Of a stretch of 64,000 bases of DNA, positions 23,841 to 36,139 are shown in pieces. The notes beneath the pieces were generated by a model, which was not told where the DNA came from, made no database searches, and was given only the letters and a program-made list of their open reading frames with translations. This DNA is from Oleisolibacter albus (GTDB lineage: Bacteria > Pseudomonadota > Alphaproteobacteria > Azospirillales > Azospirillaceae): positions 62,001 through 126,000 of the forward strand of contig NZ_QGNJ01000010.1 of assembly GCF_003336875.1 (NCBI RefSeq). The letters run 5' to 3'. Positions within the stretch are counted from its first letter, which is position 1; each line of letters opens with the position of its first letter. A program made the translations under genes and the position numbers.

Positions 23841-23868
23841 CGATGCGCACCCGGAACCGGGCCGTGGC

Positions 23869-25797
23869 TTACTTCTTCTTCTCGTCCAGCAGCGCCTCGA
23901 TCTGGTCCATGGTGTCGTTCATGCGCTTCAGCAGCGCCTGGTACGGCACCGGCGTGGCCAGATCCACGCCCTTGGCCTTCAGCAGCTGGTAGGGGTACTG
24001 GGAGCCGCCGGCCCGCAGCACGCTGAGATAAGTGTCGCGGGCCTTGTCGCCGCCGGTCTCGATCTGGCCGGCGAAATAGGCGGCCGCGGCGATGGAGGTG
24101 GCGTACTGGTAGACGTAGAACGGCCGGTAGAAGTGGTTGACCATCTGCCATTCGGCGCAATAGGCCGGGTCGATCTTCATCACGCCCTCGGCGTCGCCGT
24201 GGTAGCGCTTCAGCAGATCGCAGTAGATCTCGTTCATCTTCTTGCCGCTCAGGGCCTCGCCGCGCTCCACCGCCTCGTGGGTGCGCAGCTCGAACTCGGC
24301 GAACATGGTCTGGCGGAAGAAGGTGCCGCGCAGCGTGTCCAGCAGATGGCCCAGATAGAAGATCTGCTCATCCTTGCTGGCGGCATTCTCCATCATGTAG
24401 TCGGCCAGCAGGATCTCGTTGGTGGTGGAGGCCACCTCGGCCACGAACAGGGAATAGCCGGCCGTCTCGAAGGGCTGGGTCTTGTCGGCAAGCTTGGTGT
24501 GCATGCCGTGGCCCCATTCATGGGCGAAGGTGCTGACGCTGTCGAAATTGTCCTGATGGTTCAGGAAGACGAAGGGATGCACGCCATAGACGCCGGTCTG
24601 GTAGGCGCCGGGGCGCTTGCCCTCGGCCGGATAGACATGCATCCAGCGGCCGTCCACCGCCTCCTTCAGCATCTGCTGGTACTCGTCGCCCAGGGGCTTG
24701 GTGGCGCCCAGGGTCAGGGTCTTGGCCTCTTCGATCCCGAACTTGCGGTCCAGGTTCACGATGGGCGGATAGATGTCGTAGTAATTCAGGTCCGGCAGCC
24801 CCAGCAGCCGCTGGCGCAGCTTCAGATAGCGGTGCAGCGTCGGCAGGCCCTTGTTGGCCTCGGCCACCAGCGTCTTGTAGACCGCGACCGGGATGTCGTT
24901 CTGGTCCAGCGACGCGGCGGCGGCGCTCTCATACTTGCGCAGCTTGGCCATGGACACGCCGGCCTGGATGCGGTTGGCCAGCAGGCTGCCATTGGTGCTG
25001 GTGTACTGGCCGTAGGCCTTCCAGAACACGTCGAAGGCCTGCTTGCGCACGGCCCGGTCCGGGCTTTCGCGCAGCTTGCTGTAGCCGATCTGGTTCAGCT
25101 TCACCTCGGTGCCGTCGGCCAGCTTGACCGTGGGCCAGGCGATGTCCGAGCTGGTCAGCAGCTGATAGGTGTTGCCGGCGCCATACATGGCGGGGCCGAC
25201 GGCGGCCAGGGCGGCCTCGGTGTCCTTGGACAGGGTGTGCGGGGCCTGGCGCAGGGTGTCGCGCAGCTCGACCGCGTGCTTCTCCAGCCCCTTGTCGGCC
25301 TTGATGAAGCCTTCGATCTTCTGGGCGCCCACATCCAGGATCTCCGGCGCCAGCCAGGCGGTGGCGGAGCCCAGATCGGCCCCCAGCTGCCGCATCAGGC
25401 CGGCGCGCTCCTGGGCCGCGGTGTCGCGGGCATCGGTGCTGAACTGGGCCGAGGCATAGACGCCCAGCCGCTCCATGCGCAGCCGCACCGCCGACATGGC
25501 ATCCATGGCCTTGCGCAGCGACGCCGCATCCTTGCCCAGCGTGCCCTTCAGCGCCGCCAGCGCCGGCAGCTCGGCCGCCACGGCCTTGCGCTCGGCCTCC
25601 CAGGCCTCCGGTGTCTTGAACAGGGTGGTCAGGTCCCAGACATAGGGGGCATCGGGGCGGGCATCGGGCGCCTGCGCCGCGGCGGCGGCCCCGGATGCCG
25701 CGGGCTGGGCGGCCAGGGCCGGCAGGGCCAGTCCGGTCAGAAGGGCGATGGCGGCGGCCCCCAGCAGATGGGTCCGGCGGGCGGTACGGGTGGTCAT
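23869..25797 (-). CDS. pepF: Exported M3-family oligoendopeptidase F
   Basis: 642 residues. Zinc metallopeptidase cleaving short peptides. The active site is DSVSTFAHEWGHGMHTKL near residue 420, giving the HExxH motif (HEWGH), with the third ligand Glu downstream in VAEVASTTNEILLADYMMEN. The N-terminal oligopeptidase F domain spans roughly residues 110-200. Unlike cytosolic PepF, it begins with a signal peptide (HLLGAAAIALLTGLALPALA) and an Ala-rich linker, so it should act in the periplasm, probably in peptide recycling. It is a single gene, convergent with fumarase. Confidence 0.95.
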   Translation of the reverse strand: MTTRTARRTHLLGAAAIALLTGLALPALAAQPAASGAAAAAQAPDARPDAPYVWDLTTLFKTPEAWEAERKAVAAELPALAALKGTLGKDAASLRKAMDAMSAVRLRMERLGVYASAQFSTDARDTAAQERAGLMRQLGADLGSATAWLAPEILDVGAQKIEGFIKADKGLEKHAVELRDTLRQAPHTLSKDTEAALAAVGPAMYGAGNTYQLLTSSDIAWPTVKLADGTEVKLNQIGYSKLRESPDRAVRKQAFDVFWKAYGQYTSTNGSLLANRIQAGVSMAKLRKYESAAAASLDQNDIPVAVYKTLVAEANKGLPTLHRYLKLRQRLLGLPDLNYYDIYPPIVNLDRKFGIEEAKTLTLGATKPLGDEYQQMLKEAVDGRWMHVYPAEGKRPGAYQTGVYGVHPFVFLNHQDNFDSVSTFAHEWGHGMHTKLADKTQPFETAGYSLFVAEVASTTNEILLADYMMENAASKDEQIFYLGHLLDTLRGTFFRQTMFAEFELRTHEAVERGEALSGKKMNEIYCDLLKRYHGDAEGVMKIDPAYCAEWQMVNHFYRPFYVYQYATSIAAAAYFAGQIETGGDKARDTYLSVLRAGGSQYPYQLLKAKGVDLATPVPYQALLKRMNDTMDQIEALLDEKKK

Positions 25798-25896
25798 GCG
25801 TATCCCTGTTTGCTGCTGTTGTGGCCGGCGGCCGCGGGCCGCCTCCCCTGACGGGGGATTACGTCCGATATAGACCAGCCCCGCCGCGCCGCTGCC

Positions 25897-25921
25897 GGAA
25901 AAAGTGTAACGGAAGCGTTAC
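25897..25921 (-). terminator. Intrinsic terminator after the chemoreceptor-like gene
   Basis: On the minus strand GTAACG-CTTC-CGTTAC is followed by ACTTTTT: a 6-bp stem, a stable tetraloop and a T tract, 40 bases past the stop codon. Confidence 0.7.
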
Positions 25922-25961
25922 GCCGGCCCTCCGCGGCAAGGGTCCGTCCTAGTGCTGGCCA

Positions 25962-27053
25962 TCAGTGCTGGACAATGCAGCCGTACCAGCCCAGCCCCTT
26001 GTAGGTCTCGTATCCCGGGGTGCGGGCGAAGGCCACCACCGCCCCGCTGCCGTCGGTGTAGAAGCCCTGGTCCCGGCCGCCCGTCTCCAGCGGGAACCGG
26101 CTGGTCAGGATGCCCTGTCCGTCGGAGGCGGCGATGACCCGCAGGTCGCGGTCCAGCAGCAGCACGCGCGTCCGCGCCGCCTCGTCCTCGCGCAGGCGCA
26201 CGCCGCCGACCACGGTGCCGGCCTGCGGCCCCCAGTCGAAATGCACGCCCAGCACGCCCAGCTTCTGGCCGGTCTTGGCCCCCTGGGCGAAGATCGGCGC
26301 GGCATAGGTGGCGGACTGCCGCCCCTCCAGCCCGCCGACCGTGCTGATATCGGCCACGGCATAGTCGTCGCCGCTGCTGCGGGCCATGGCATCGCGGAAC
26401 CAGGCGTCGCCCGACACGTCCAGCCCGGTGCAGCGGAAGCGGTCGGGCCGGCCGGTGGCCAGCACCCGCCCGTCCGGCCCGACGATCCAGAGGTCGAGAT
26501 AGACGGTATAGGCATCCAGGATCACGCCCAGCCGCCGGCTGGCGAACCCGCACGCCTCCGGCGAGCGGCTGGCCGCCGCCTGCACGATGGCGCTGTCGGT
26601 GGCCCACCAGCGCACATCGCAGGTGCGCTCGTACAGGTTGCGGTCGATGATCTCGATGGCATTGAAGGCCAGGTCGGCCAGACGCTGGCCGCGCACATCC
26701 TCGACCATGCGGGCGCCGACCTCCTCCAGGGCGCCGACCTTGCTGGACAGTTCCAGCTCCAGCGCCTGGGCCACCTGCTCGATCTGGCTCGACACCGCCT
26801 TGACCTCGTTGGCCACCACGGCGAAGCCGCGGCCGGCATCGCCGGCGCGGGCGGATTCGATCAGGGCGTTGAGGGCCAGGATCTTGGTCTGGCCGGTGAT
26901 GGCGCGGATGGCCCCGGTGCGGCTGCGGACGGCGTCCCCCACCTCGCCGGCCAGCTCCAGGATGCGCTCCGGCCGGGCATCGGCGCCCCCGGCGGCGATC
27001 CCGGCAGCGTCCTTGATCTTGGAAGAAGACAGAGCGGCAATCGATGTCGACAT
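25962..27053 (-). CDS. Soluble methyl-accepting chemotaxis-type protein with C-terminal Cache-like sensor
   Basis: 363 residues, no transmembrane segment. The N-terminal third holds the MCP signalling hairpin tip: TGQTKILALNALIESARAGD and GRGFAVVANEVKAVSSQIEQ, the part that binds CheA/CheW. A linker helix with AFNAIEIIDRNLYERTCDVR follows, then WWATDSAIVQAA. The last 190 residues resemble a Cache/PAS-like sensor: VYLDLWIVGPDGRVLATGRP, WFRDAMARSSGDDYAVADIS and SATYAAPIFA. In most receptors the sensor is N-terminal and periplasmic; here it is C-terminal and cytosolic. The hairpin is short, so methylation sites may be few. The internal ATG was chosen because GGGATGA precedes it. No che genes are nearby. 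Confidence 0.85.
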   Translation of the reverse strand: MSTSIAALSSSKIKDAAGIAAGGADARPERILELAGEVGDAVRSRTGAIRAITGQTKILALNALIESARAGDAGRGFAVVANEVKAVSSQIEQVAQALELELSSKVGALEEVGARMVEDVRGQRLADLAFNAIEIIDRNLYERTCDVRWWATDSAIVQAAASRSPEACGFASRRLGVILDAYTVYLDLWIVGPDGRVLATGRPDRFRCTGLDVSGDAWFRDAMARSSGDDYAVADISTVGGLEGRQSATYAAPIFAQGAKTGQKLGVLGVHFDWGPQAGTVVGGVRLREDEAARTRVLLLDRDLRVIAASDGQGILTSRFPLETGGRDQGFYTDGSGAVVAFARTPGYETYKGLGWYGCIVQH

Positions 27054-27216
27054 GGTGTCATCCCGGCTAGCCCGGCCACGGTCCAACAGCCGGGCAACAA
27101 CATCCAGCCGGATGCTCATCGCATATCGAACTTAAATGCCAGTATAAAATTCTACAAATTCATAAGTATTCACTGGGCGCGGCGTGTTCTGCCTTGTTAT
27201 CGGGCACAGTCTTTAA

Positions 27217-29598
27217 TCACCCTGCCTTCTCGGCGGGCACAACGAAGCTGTCCATGACCTTCTTCGTGCCGGCCACGTCGAAGCGGATCTCCAGCTTGTC
27301 GTTCTCCACGGCGGTGACGGTGCCGTAGCCGAACTTCTGGTGGAAGACTCGGGCGCCGGGATTATAGGGGCGGTCGGGCCGGCTGCGCGGGGTGACATCG
27401 ACGGCGCTACCCTCGATCAGGCGCCCGCGCTGCGGTGCCTGGGCCGCCTTCTGGCCCATGCGGTTGAAGCGGTCGGAGAAGCCGCCGCTGCCGGACCAGC
27501 CCCCGGCTGCGAAGCCGCCGCCGGCCACGCCGCGGGCCGCCATGTCCTTGTAGCTGCCATAGGCGGTGCCGCCCAGGCCGGGCGCGTTCTCCACCTCGAT
27601 ATGCTCGGGCGGCAGCTCATCGACGAATCGCGACGGCAGCGAGGTCGACCAGCTGCCATGGATGCGCCGGTTGGCGGCGTGGCTGATGAAGACGCGCCGG
27701 CGCCCGCGGGTGATGCCCACATAGGCCAGACGCCGCTCCTCCTCCAGCCCGGCCACGCCGTTCTCGTCCAGGGTGCGCTGGCTGGGGAACACGCCCTCCT
27801 CCCAGCCCGGCAGGAACACCACGTCGAATTCCAGGCCCTTGGCACCGTGCAGAGTCATCAGCGTCACCTGCTCGGCGCCGGAGGCGTCGGCATTCTCCAT
27901 CACCAGGGACACATGCTCCAGGAACCCGGTCAGGTTCTCGAACTCGCCCATGGCGTTGATGAGTTCCTTGAGGTTCTCCAGCCGGCCCGGCGCCTCCGGC
28001 GTCTTGTCCTCCTGCCACATGCGGGTATAGCCGCTCTCGTCCAGGATGGACTGGGCCAGATCGGTATGGGCCACGCGGTCGACCTGGGCGCGCCAGCGGA
28101 ACAGATCGTCGGACAGGCCGCGCAGCGTGCTGCGCACCTTGGGCTTCAGCTCGTCGGTCTGGGTCAGCTGCCAGGTCGCCTCGGTCAGCGGCACGCCCAG
28201 CGTGCGGGCCGCCACCTGGATCTGCTGCACCGTGGCCGGGCCGATGCCGCGCTTGGGCACATTGATGATGCGCTCGAAGGCCAGATCGTCCTCCGGGCTG
28301 ACCACCACGCGCAGATAGGCCAGCGCGTCGCGGATCTCCTGGCGCTCATAGAAGCGGGGGCCGCCCACCACGCGGTAGGGCAGGCCCAGGGTGATGAAGC
28401 GCTCCTCGAACTCGCGGGTCTGGAAGCCGGCGCGCACCAGCACGGCCATCTGCGACAGGCTGGTGCCCTGGCGCTGCAGCGCCTCCACCTCGTCGCCGAC
28501 CCAGCGTGCCTCCTCCTCGGCATCCCACAGGCCGCGGACGCGGACCTTCTCGCCGCCCTCGGTCTCGGTCCAGAGCTGCTTGCCCAGCCGGCCCTGGTTG
28601 TTGGCGATGATGCCGTGGGCCGCCGCCAGGATATGGGCCGTGGAGCGGTAGTTCTGCTCCAGCCGCACCACCTTGGCGCCGGGGAAATCATGCTCGAAGC
28701 GCAGGATGTTGCCGACCTCGGCGCCGCGCCAGCCATAGATCGACTGGTCGTCGTCGCCGACGCAGCAGATGTTGCGGTGCCCCTGGGCCAGCAGCCGCAG
28801 CCACAGATACTGGGCCACGTTGGTGTCCTGGTACTCGTCCACCAGGATGTAGCGGAAGCGGCGCTGATACTCCTCCAGCACGTCGGCATGGGTCTGGAAC
28901 AGGGTGATGCCGTGCAGCAGCAGGTCGCCGAAATCACAGGCGTTCAGCGTGCGCAGCCGGTCCTGGTACTGGCGGTAGATCTCCACCAGCCGGCCATTGG
29001 CCGTGTCGCCGCCGTCGGCCGGCTTCAGCCGGTCCGGCGTCAGCGCCCGGTCCTTCCAGCGCTCGATGGCGTTGAGGATCACGCGGGCGGGCCATTTCTT
29101 GGAGTCGACGCCCTCGACCTCCAGGATCTGCTTCAGCAGCCGGATCTGGTCGTCGGTGTCCAGGATGGTGAAGGTGGATTTCAGCCCCACCAGCTCGGCA
29201 TGGCGGCGCAGGATGCGGGCGGCCAGGGCGTGGAACGTGCCCATCCACCAGCCTTCCGACGGCTGGCCCAGCATGTGGTCGACGCGGTCGCGCATCTCCC
29301 GCGCCGCCTTGTTGGTGAAGGTCACCGTCAGCACGTTCCAGGGGCTGGCATGCCGGGTCATCAGCAGATGCACCAGCCGTGTCGTCAGCACCCGGGTCTT
29401 GCCGGTGCCGGCGCCGGCCAGCACCAGCACCGGCCCGTCCAGCGCCTCCACCGCTTCCCGCTGCACGGGGTTCAGCCCCTCCAGATAGGGGAAGCGGCCC
29501 GCCGGTGCGGGCACCCCGCCAGCGGCGGCGGCAGGGGCGGCAACAGGGGCGGAAACGGGCTGGCGGGGCGGCATCGGCGCGGAGATCGGATCGCTCAT
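27217..29598 (-). CDS. uvrD: UvrD/PcrA-type superfamily I DNA helicase
   Basis: 793 residues. 3'-5' helicase for mismatch and nucleotide-excision repair and for removing RecA or stalled polymerase. SF1A motifs appear in order: Q motif LNPVQREAVEALDGPVLVLA, Walker A GAGTGKTRVLTTRL, motif Ib GTFHALAARILRRH, Walker B ILVDEYQDTNVAQY, motif III VGDDDQSIYGWRGA, motif IV VRLEQNYRSTAHILAAAH, motif V TLMTLHGAKGLEFDVVFLPG and motif VI EEERRLAYVGITRGRRRVFI. The C-terminus carries the Tudor-like polymerase-binding module (GARVFHQKFGYGTVTAVEND), typical of PcrA/UvrD. Starting ATG encodes MSDPISAP; a Pro/Ala-rich tail precedes the core. Confidence 0.96.
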   Translation of the reverse strand: MSDPISAPMPPRQPVSAPVAAPAAAAGGVPAPAGRFPYLEGLNPVQREAVEALDGPVLVLAGAGTGKTRVLTTRLVHLLMTRHASPWNVLTVTFTNKAAREMRDRVDHMLGQPSEGWWMGTFHALAARILRRHAELVGLKSTFTILDTDDQIRLLKQILEVEGVDSKKWPARVILNAIERWKDRALTPDRLKPADGGDTANGRLVEIYRQYQDRLRTLNACDFGDLLLHGITLFQTHADVLEEYQRRFRYILVDEYQDTNVAQYLWLRLLAQGHRNICCVGDDDQSIYGWRGAEVGNILRFEHDFPGAKVVRLEQNYRSTAHILAAAHGIIANNQGRLGKQLWTETEGGEKVRVRGLWDAEEEARWVGDEVEALQRQGTSLSQMAVLVRAGFQTREFEERFITLGLPYRVVGGPRFYERQEIRDALAYLRVVVSPEDDLAFERIINVPKRGIGPATVQQIQVAARTLGVPLTEATWQLTQTDELKPKVRSTLRGLSDDLFRWRAQVDRVAHTDLAQSILDESGYTRMWQEDKTPEAPGRLENLKELINAMGEFENLTGFLEHVSLVMENADASGAEQVTLMTLHGAKGLEFDVVFLPGWEEGVFPSQRTLDENGVAGLEEERRLAYVGITRGRRRVFISHAANRRIHGSWSTSLPSRFVDELPPEHIEVENAPGLGGTAYGSYKDMAARGVAGGGFAAGGWSGSGGFSDRFNRMGQKAAQAPQRGRLIEGSAVDVTPRSRPDRPYNPGARVFHQKFGYGTVTAVENDKLEIRFDVAGTKKVMDSFVVPAEKAG

Positions 29599-29751
29599 GG
29601 TGAGAACATATATAGCACGGCCGGCGCCCCCGTCTCCCCCTCCCGCGGCAGGGATGCCCCTGCGACAGCGGGACCCTTGGGCATGCGAGAGCGTTGCGGA
29701 AGACGGCGCGGAGTGGAAAGATGCGCGCCGCAAGCCCGGAGGATTGAGGAG

Positions 29752-30096
29752 ATGTCCTTGCAGTTGAACGATCCCAAGACGCTGGAAGCGATGGGGATTC
29801 TCGCCAATGTGCTGGACGACATCACCGGACCAGAGCGGCTGGAATGCCTGATGGCGGCCAATGCCCTGCGTCAGGTGGTGGACACACGCTCCGAAGCCGC
29901 GCTCGATTTCGCCCGGCAGGCCTTCGAGTCCCTCAACGGCGATGTCCGCCGCCGCATCCACAGCGACGCCTCCGAAACCGCCATCCGCGCGGTGGAGCGC
30001 GCCACCCGCCGGCTGGAGGCCCCGCGCCCGAAACACACCGGCGGCATCCTCGACGCGCTGAACAACAGCGGCCTGCGCAGCGAACGCAAATGGTGA
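29752..30096 (+). CDS. Small hypothetical protein, helical
   Basis: 114 residues, unrecognised. Predicted all-helical and soluble: LNDPKTLEAMGILANVLDDI, GPERLECLMAANALRQVVDT, SEAALDFARQAFESLNGDVR, then a basic tail (RAVERATRRLEAPRPKHTGG) that could bind nucleic acid. GGAGGATTGAGGAG just before the ATG gives a strong ribosome site, and a perfect hairpin follows the stop, both arguing that it is real. It diverges from uvrD. No function is proposed. Confidence 0.65.
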   Translation: MSLQLNDPKTLEAMGILANVLDDITGPERLECLMAANALRQVVDTRSEAALDFARQAFESLNGDVRRRIHSDASETAIRAVERATRRLEAPRPKHTGGILDALNNSGLRSERKW

Positions 30097-30131
30097 CCCC
30101 CCGGCCGAAGGCATGGTCTTCGGCCGGGGGG
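30097..30131 (+). terminator. Hairpin after the small helical-protein gene
   Basis: Perfect 14-bp stem CCCCCCGGCCGAAG / CTTCGGCCGGGGGG with a seven-base loop, starting at the stop codon. No long T tract. Confidence 0.65.
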
Positions 30132-30155
30132 ACCTTGCAAGGCGGCTAAGAGCGC

Positions 30156-30682
30156 CTAACAGAGCCATTTCTGGACGAAGCGCAGCAGATAAGGCTGGGA
30201 GCGAGGTTGTGGAGGGCCGTGCAGATGTCGGTACGTCGGTCGTAACTCGCGGCAAGGCGGCGGGATCGATTGAACCAGGCCAGTGTCCTCTCGACCACTC
30301 ACCTGTACCGACCCAGCCGCTGGCCTGTGTCGATGCCGTGCCTAGCGATCCCGAGCGTAATGCGACGGCAGCGCAGAGCTAAGCGGCAGTGTGGTGTCCA
30401 CCAGGGCAAACAGTTCCCTGCTGTCGCGCCGATTGGCCGGCAAGAGTCTCAGGGCAAACGGGATACTGCTGGCGTCCACACAAACGTGACGCTTTCTGTC
30501 AGACCTGCCCCGGTTAACCAAACTCAGCCCTGCGCCCTCGCCCCCCTTTCCCGGCGCCGATGCACTGTCGCCCGGCCCCAATCAATCGCCTTCACATTCC
30601 ACAAGCCGTCCAGCAGCACCCGCTGCAGGCGTTCCGGACGCCCGCTCGCAGCCATACCCTCTCCAACCTCCCAGAACCGGCT
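30156..30682 (-). pseudogene. Decayed IS5-family transposase remnant
   Basis: Translating the minus strand in shifting frames recovers pieces of an IS5-type DDE transposase: KAIDWGRATVHR, then NRGRSDRKRHVCVDASSIPF with ALRLLPANRRDSRELFALVD, then ITLGIARHGIDTGQRLGRYR, then VVERTLAWFNRSRRLAASYD and the end LRFVQKWLC. An in-frame TGA replaces a residue between GRYR and VVERT, the middle (the usual ADKGYD region) is deleted, at least two further frameshifts are present, and the N-terminus is missing. Long dead; no intact terminal inverted repeats were identified. It marks an old insertion next to the AT-rich islet. Confidence 0.8.
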
Positions 30683-31165
30683 TTGTTATGCGTTCTGAAT
30701 AATTAGCACAAATCCTGCTAATTGGAGGACTTCACTATCAAAAACAACTCAATTTACGAGCTTTTGTATGATTAAGACCAATCTCCTGATGCAGTACGCA
30801 ACTCTAACGGACATCGCTGCCGCTTCCCTCGACTCAGGTGTGGTCGGCTTCCTCCGCGCGAAGCAACAAGGTGGAAGCCGCGTCGGCCGGATTCAGGTGG
30901 GCCGATCCATATCAACCGACAGCATGTCGCGACTCCGGACATAAAATCCCACCCAGCATTCATGCTTAAGATGATTTTCTCTTTTTCTCTTTTTCTCTTT
31001 TCTCTTTTCTCTTTTTCTATGCCAAGACACCATACATACACATATTTATTCTTGACATGTTGGTATTTCTTGCTTTTTTTTGCATAGAGCATGGCCCAGT
31101 GCTTTCGACGCCAGAGTGGCTGGTACCTTGTATTCCGTGCACTATGCGCAAAACAGAAAAGGAAA
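30683..31165 (+). other. Spacer at the start of the AT-rich islet
   Basis: About 480 bases without a confident gene. The first 90 bases and the last 200 are strikingly AT-rich compared with flanking DNA; the middle (30,780-30,930) has normal high GC. A 58-codon open frame (30768-30944, beginning MIKTNLLMQYATLTDIAAAS) has no ribosome site and may be a gene fragment. A homopyrimidine tract lies at 30974-31019. The downstream half probably carries the promoter for the metallopeptidase gene. Confidence 0.5.
30974..31019 (+). repeat. Homopyrimidine microsatellite-like tract
   Basis: About 45 bases of T and C built from repeated TTTTTCTC/TTTTCTC units (about six copies), with no purine after the first bases. 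Such tracts can slip or form triplexes; it lies about 150 bases upstream of the metallopeptidase gene. Confidence 0.8.
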
Positions 31166-31720
31166 ATGAAAATGGAGACAACAACAATAAAAAGCAAATA
31201 TGTGCCAGACGATGTGCAAGAGATCGTCTCTCGTCTATCAAGTGCGCTTGGAATTAATGTGCCGTCAGTTTCTATATCAAACTCAAATGTTTTCTCCGGT
31301 CAATACGATCCATTCAATCACGAAGTAACAATAAATAAAGCAGCACTCGAAGATAAATGTAATCTAGAGGTATTGATTGCGCACGAACTTGCGCATGCAA
31401 AAGATAGATGCTTCACAATGTCATATATGACTATATGGTTTATTTCATATGTATTAACTATATTAATATTAAATTTTGTTTTAATTAAAAAAAATTTCGA
31501 ATACTGTAATGTGGCGCTTCTTTTTACTTCTTTTGTTTTATATATTATTCTTGCAATTTTTGGGTATTATTGGCGGGAAATTCGCGCAGATGCCAGAGCC
31601 GCTCGAATACTAGGGGTCAAGCGCGTTCTATTTTGCGCCCAGACGACTCTATCCCCGAGCATCGAAAAGAGTATTCGCGTGGCGCTGCTGAAGCGATCAG
31701 CAACCCGGGGTGTATATTGA
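31166..31720 (+). CDS. M48-like membrane metallopeptidase in AT-rich DNA
   Basis: 184 residues. The zinc motif is VLIAHELAHAKDR (HExxH, near residue 75), and the third-ligand motif of M48 peptidases, ExxAD, appears as REIRADARAARILG after the membrane region. Two hydrophobic segments lie between them (WFISYVLTILILNFVLI and ALLFTSFVLYIILAIFGYYW), so the active site should face the cytosol in an Oma1/HtpX-like arrangement, but the protein is much shorter than HtpX. Codon use is AT-rich and unlike every neighbour, pointing to recent acquisition. ATG codons at 31166 and 31172 are both possible; AAAGG precedes them. It has no partner gene. Substrate unknown. Confidence 0.7.
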   Translation: MKMETTTIKSKYVPDDVQEIVSRLSSALGINVPSVSISNSNVFSGQYDPFNHEVTINKAALEDKCNLEVLIAHELAHAKDRCFTMSYMTIWFISYVLTILILNFVLIKKNFEYCNVALLFTSFVLYIILAIFGYYWREIRADARAARILGVKRVLFCAQTTLSPSIEKSIRVALLKRSATRGVY

Positions 31721-32003
31721 GTCGTCATAAGGCTAAATATTCCGGATACAGGCTCTACAAGTACTGATTGAGCCGTTGAATCCACCGAGACCATTCTCTA
31801 ACTAAAGTGCAGGAGACCTCAGTGGTGATCGCGGTGGCGCTGACCGCCATCCTGTTCGCGCTGCGCTCTTGTGCCCCATGGTCGGGGCACGAGACTTCCA
31901 AGGGGTGCTGGTAGGCGTGACGCCGAGCCGACACCTGCACCACCATCTCGGCACATAGCAACCGCGAAGACCGCGGCTTCCGCCCTGGTCCCGCTGTCGC
32001 CCC
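31721..32003. other. Spacer between the metallopeptidase gene and metH
   Basis: The first 80 bases are moderately AT-rich and end the islet; the remainder is GC-rich like the chromosome. A small hairpin GTGCCCC/GGGGCAC lies at 31871-31890. A hydrophobic open stretch (VVIAVALTAILFALR) around 31,820-31,865 may be a leftover gene end. I see no gene or clear terminator. Confidence 0.45.
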
Positions 32004-34700
<2,697 letters not shown>

Positions 34701-34770
34701 CGGGACACTCGGGGGCTTGGGGCTCGGCGGACGCCGGGACAAGGAAAGGGCGGAACCGGAAAGGCGGGGA

Positions 34771-35838
<1,068 letters not shown>

Positions 35839-35897
35839 GACCGTTTTCCTTGCAGCAGACACGACCGCGCCCGTCGTGGGGCACGGCCACTGCCCTG

Positions 35898-35946
35898 TCT
35901 TAACATTGCCGCATCGACGCATGCAAACATAAAGATATCTTTATGT
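35898..35946 (-). promoter_or_regulatory. metH promoter with palindromic operator
   Basis: A perfect 20-bp palindrome, ACATAAAGATATCTTTATGT (35927-35946), abuts a -35-like TTGCAT (35921-35926) that is 17 bases from a -10-like TTAAGA (35898-35903) on the minus strand. The palindrome is AT-rich in very GC-rich DNA and matches 17 of 20 bases with the site upstream of the ArsR-methyltransferase regulator gene. It resembles known SahR/SamR-type operators of methionine genes. Promoter boxes are tentative; the palindrome is unambiguous. Confidence 0.8.
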
Positions 35947-36139
35947 GATTACCCGCGCGCTTTGCGGCCGCTCCCGCGGGCGCCCTGCCTGCCTGCCGCA
36001 AAGCCGGCGGCAAGGCCAGCCGGCATCGGGATAGGCGGGGGGATAGGCGGGGAACAGGCGCGGGGGACAGCCGACGGAATCGGTGGATGTCGGCATGCGC
36101 CCGGCCGCTTTCCGCTGGCGAAACGGCGCCCTACCCCCT

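Noticed and set aside
23509-25851. 780-codon frame opposite the oligopeptidase gene
   Set aside because: The minus strand encodes a full M3 peptidase with signal peptide and zinc motif; the plus frame is low-complexity.
27340-29751. Upstream extension of the small helical-protein gene across uvrD
   Set aside because: It is antisense to the helicase; the real start at 29752 has a strong ribosome site.
30772-31197. Minus-strand frame with a Lys/Glu/Arg run
   Set aside because: The charged run is only the complement of the homopyrimidine tract; no ribosome site or homology.
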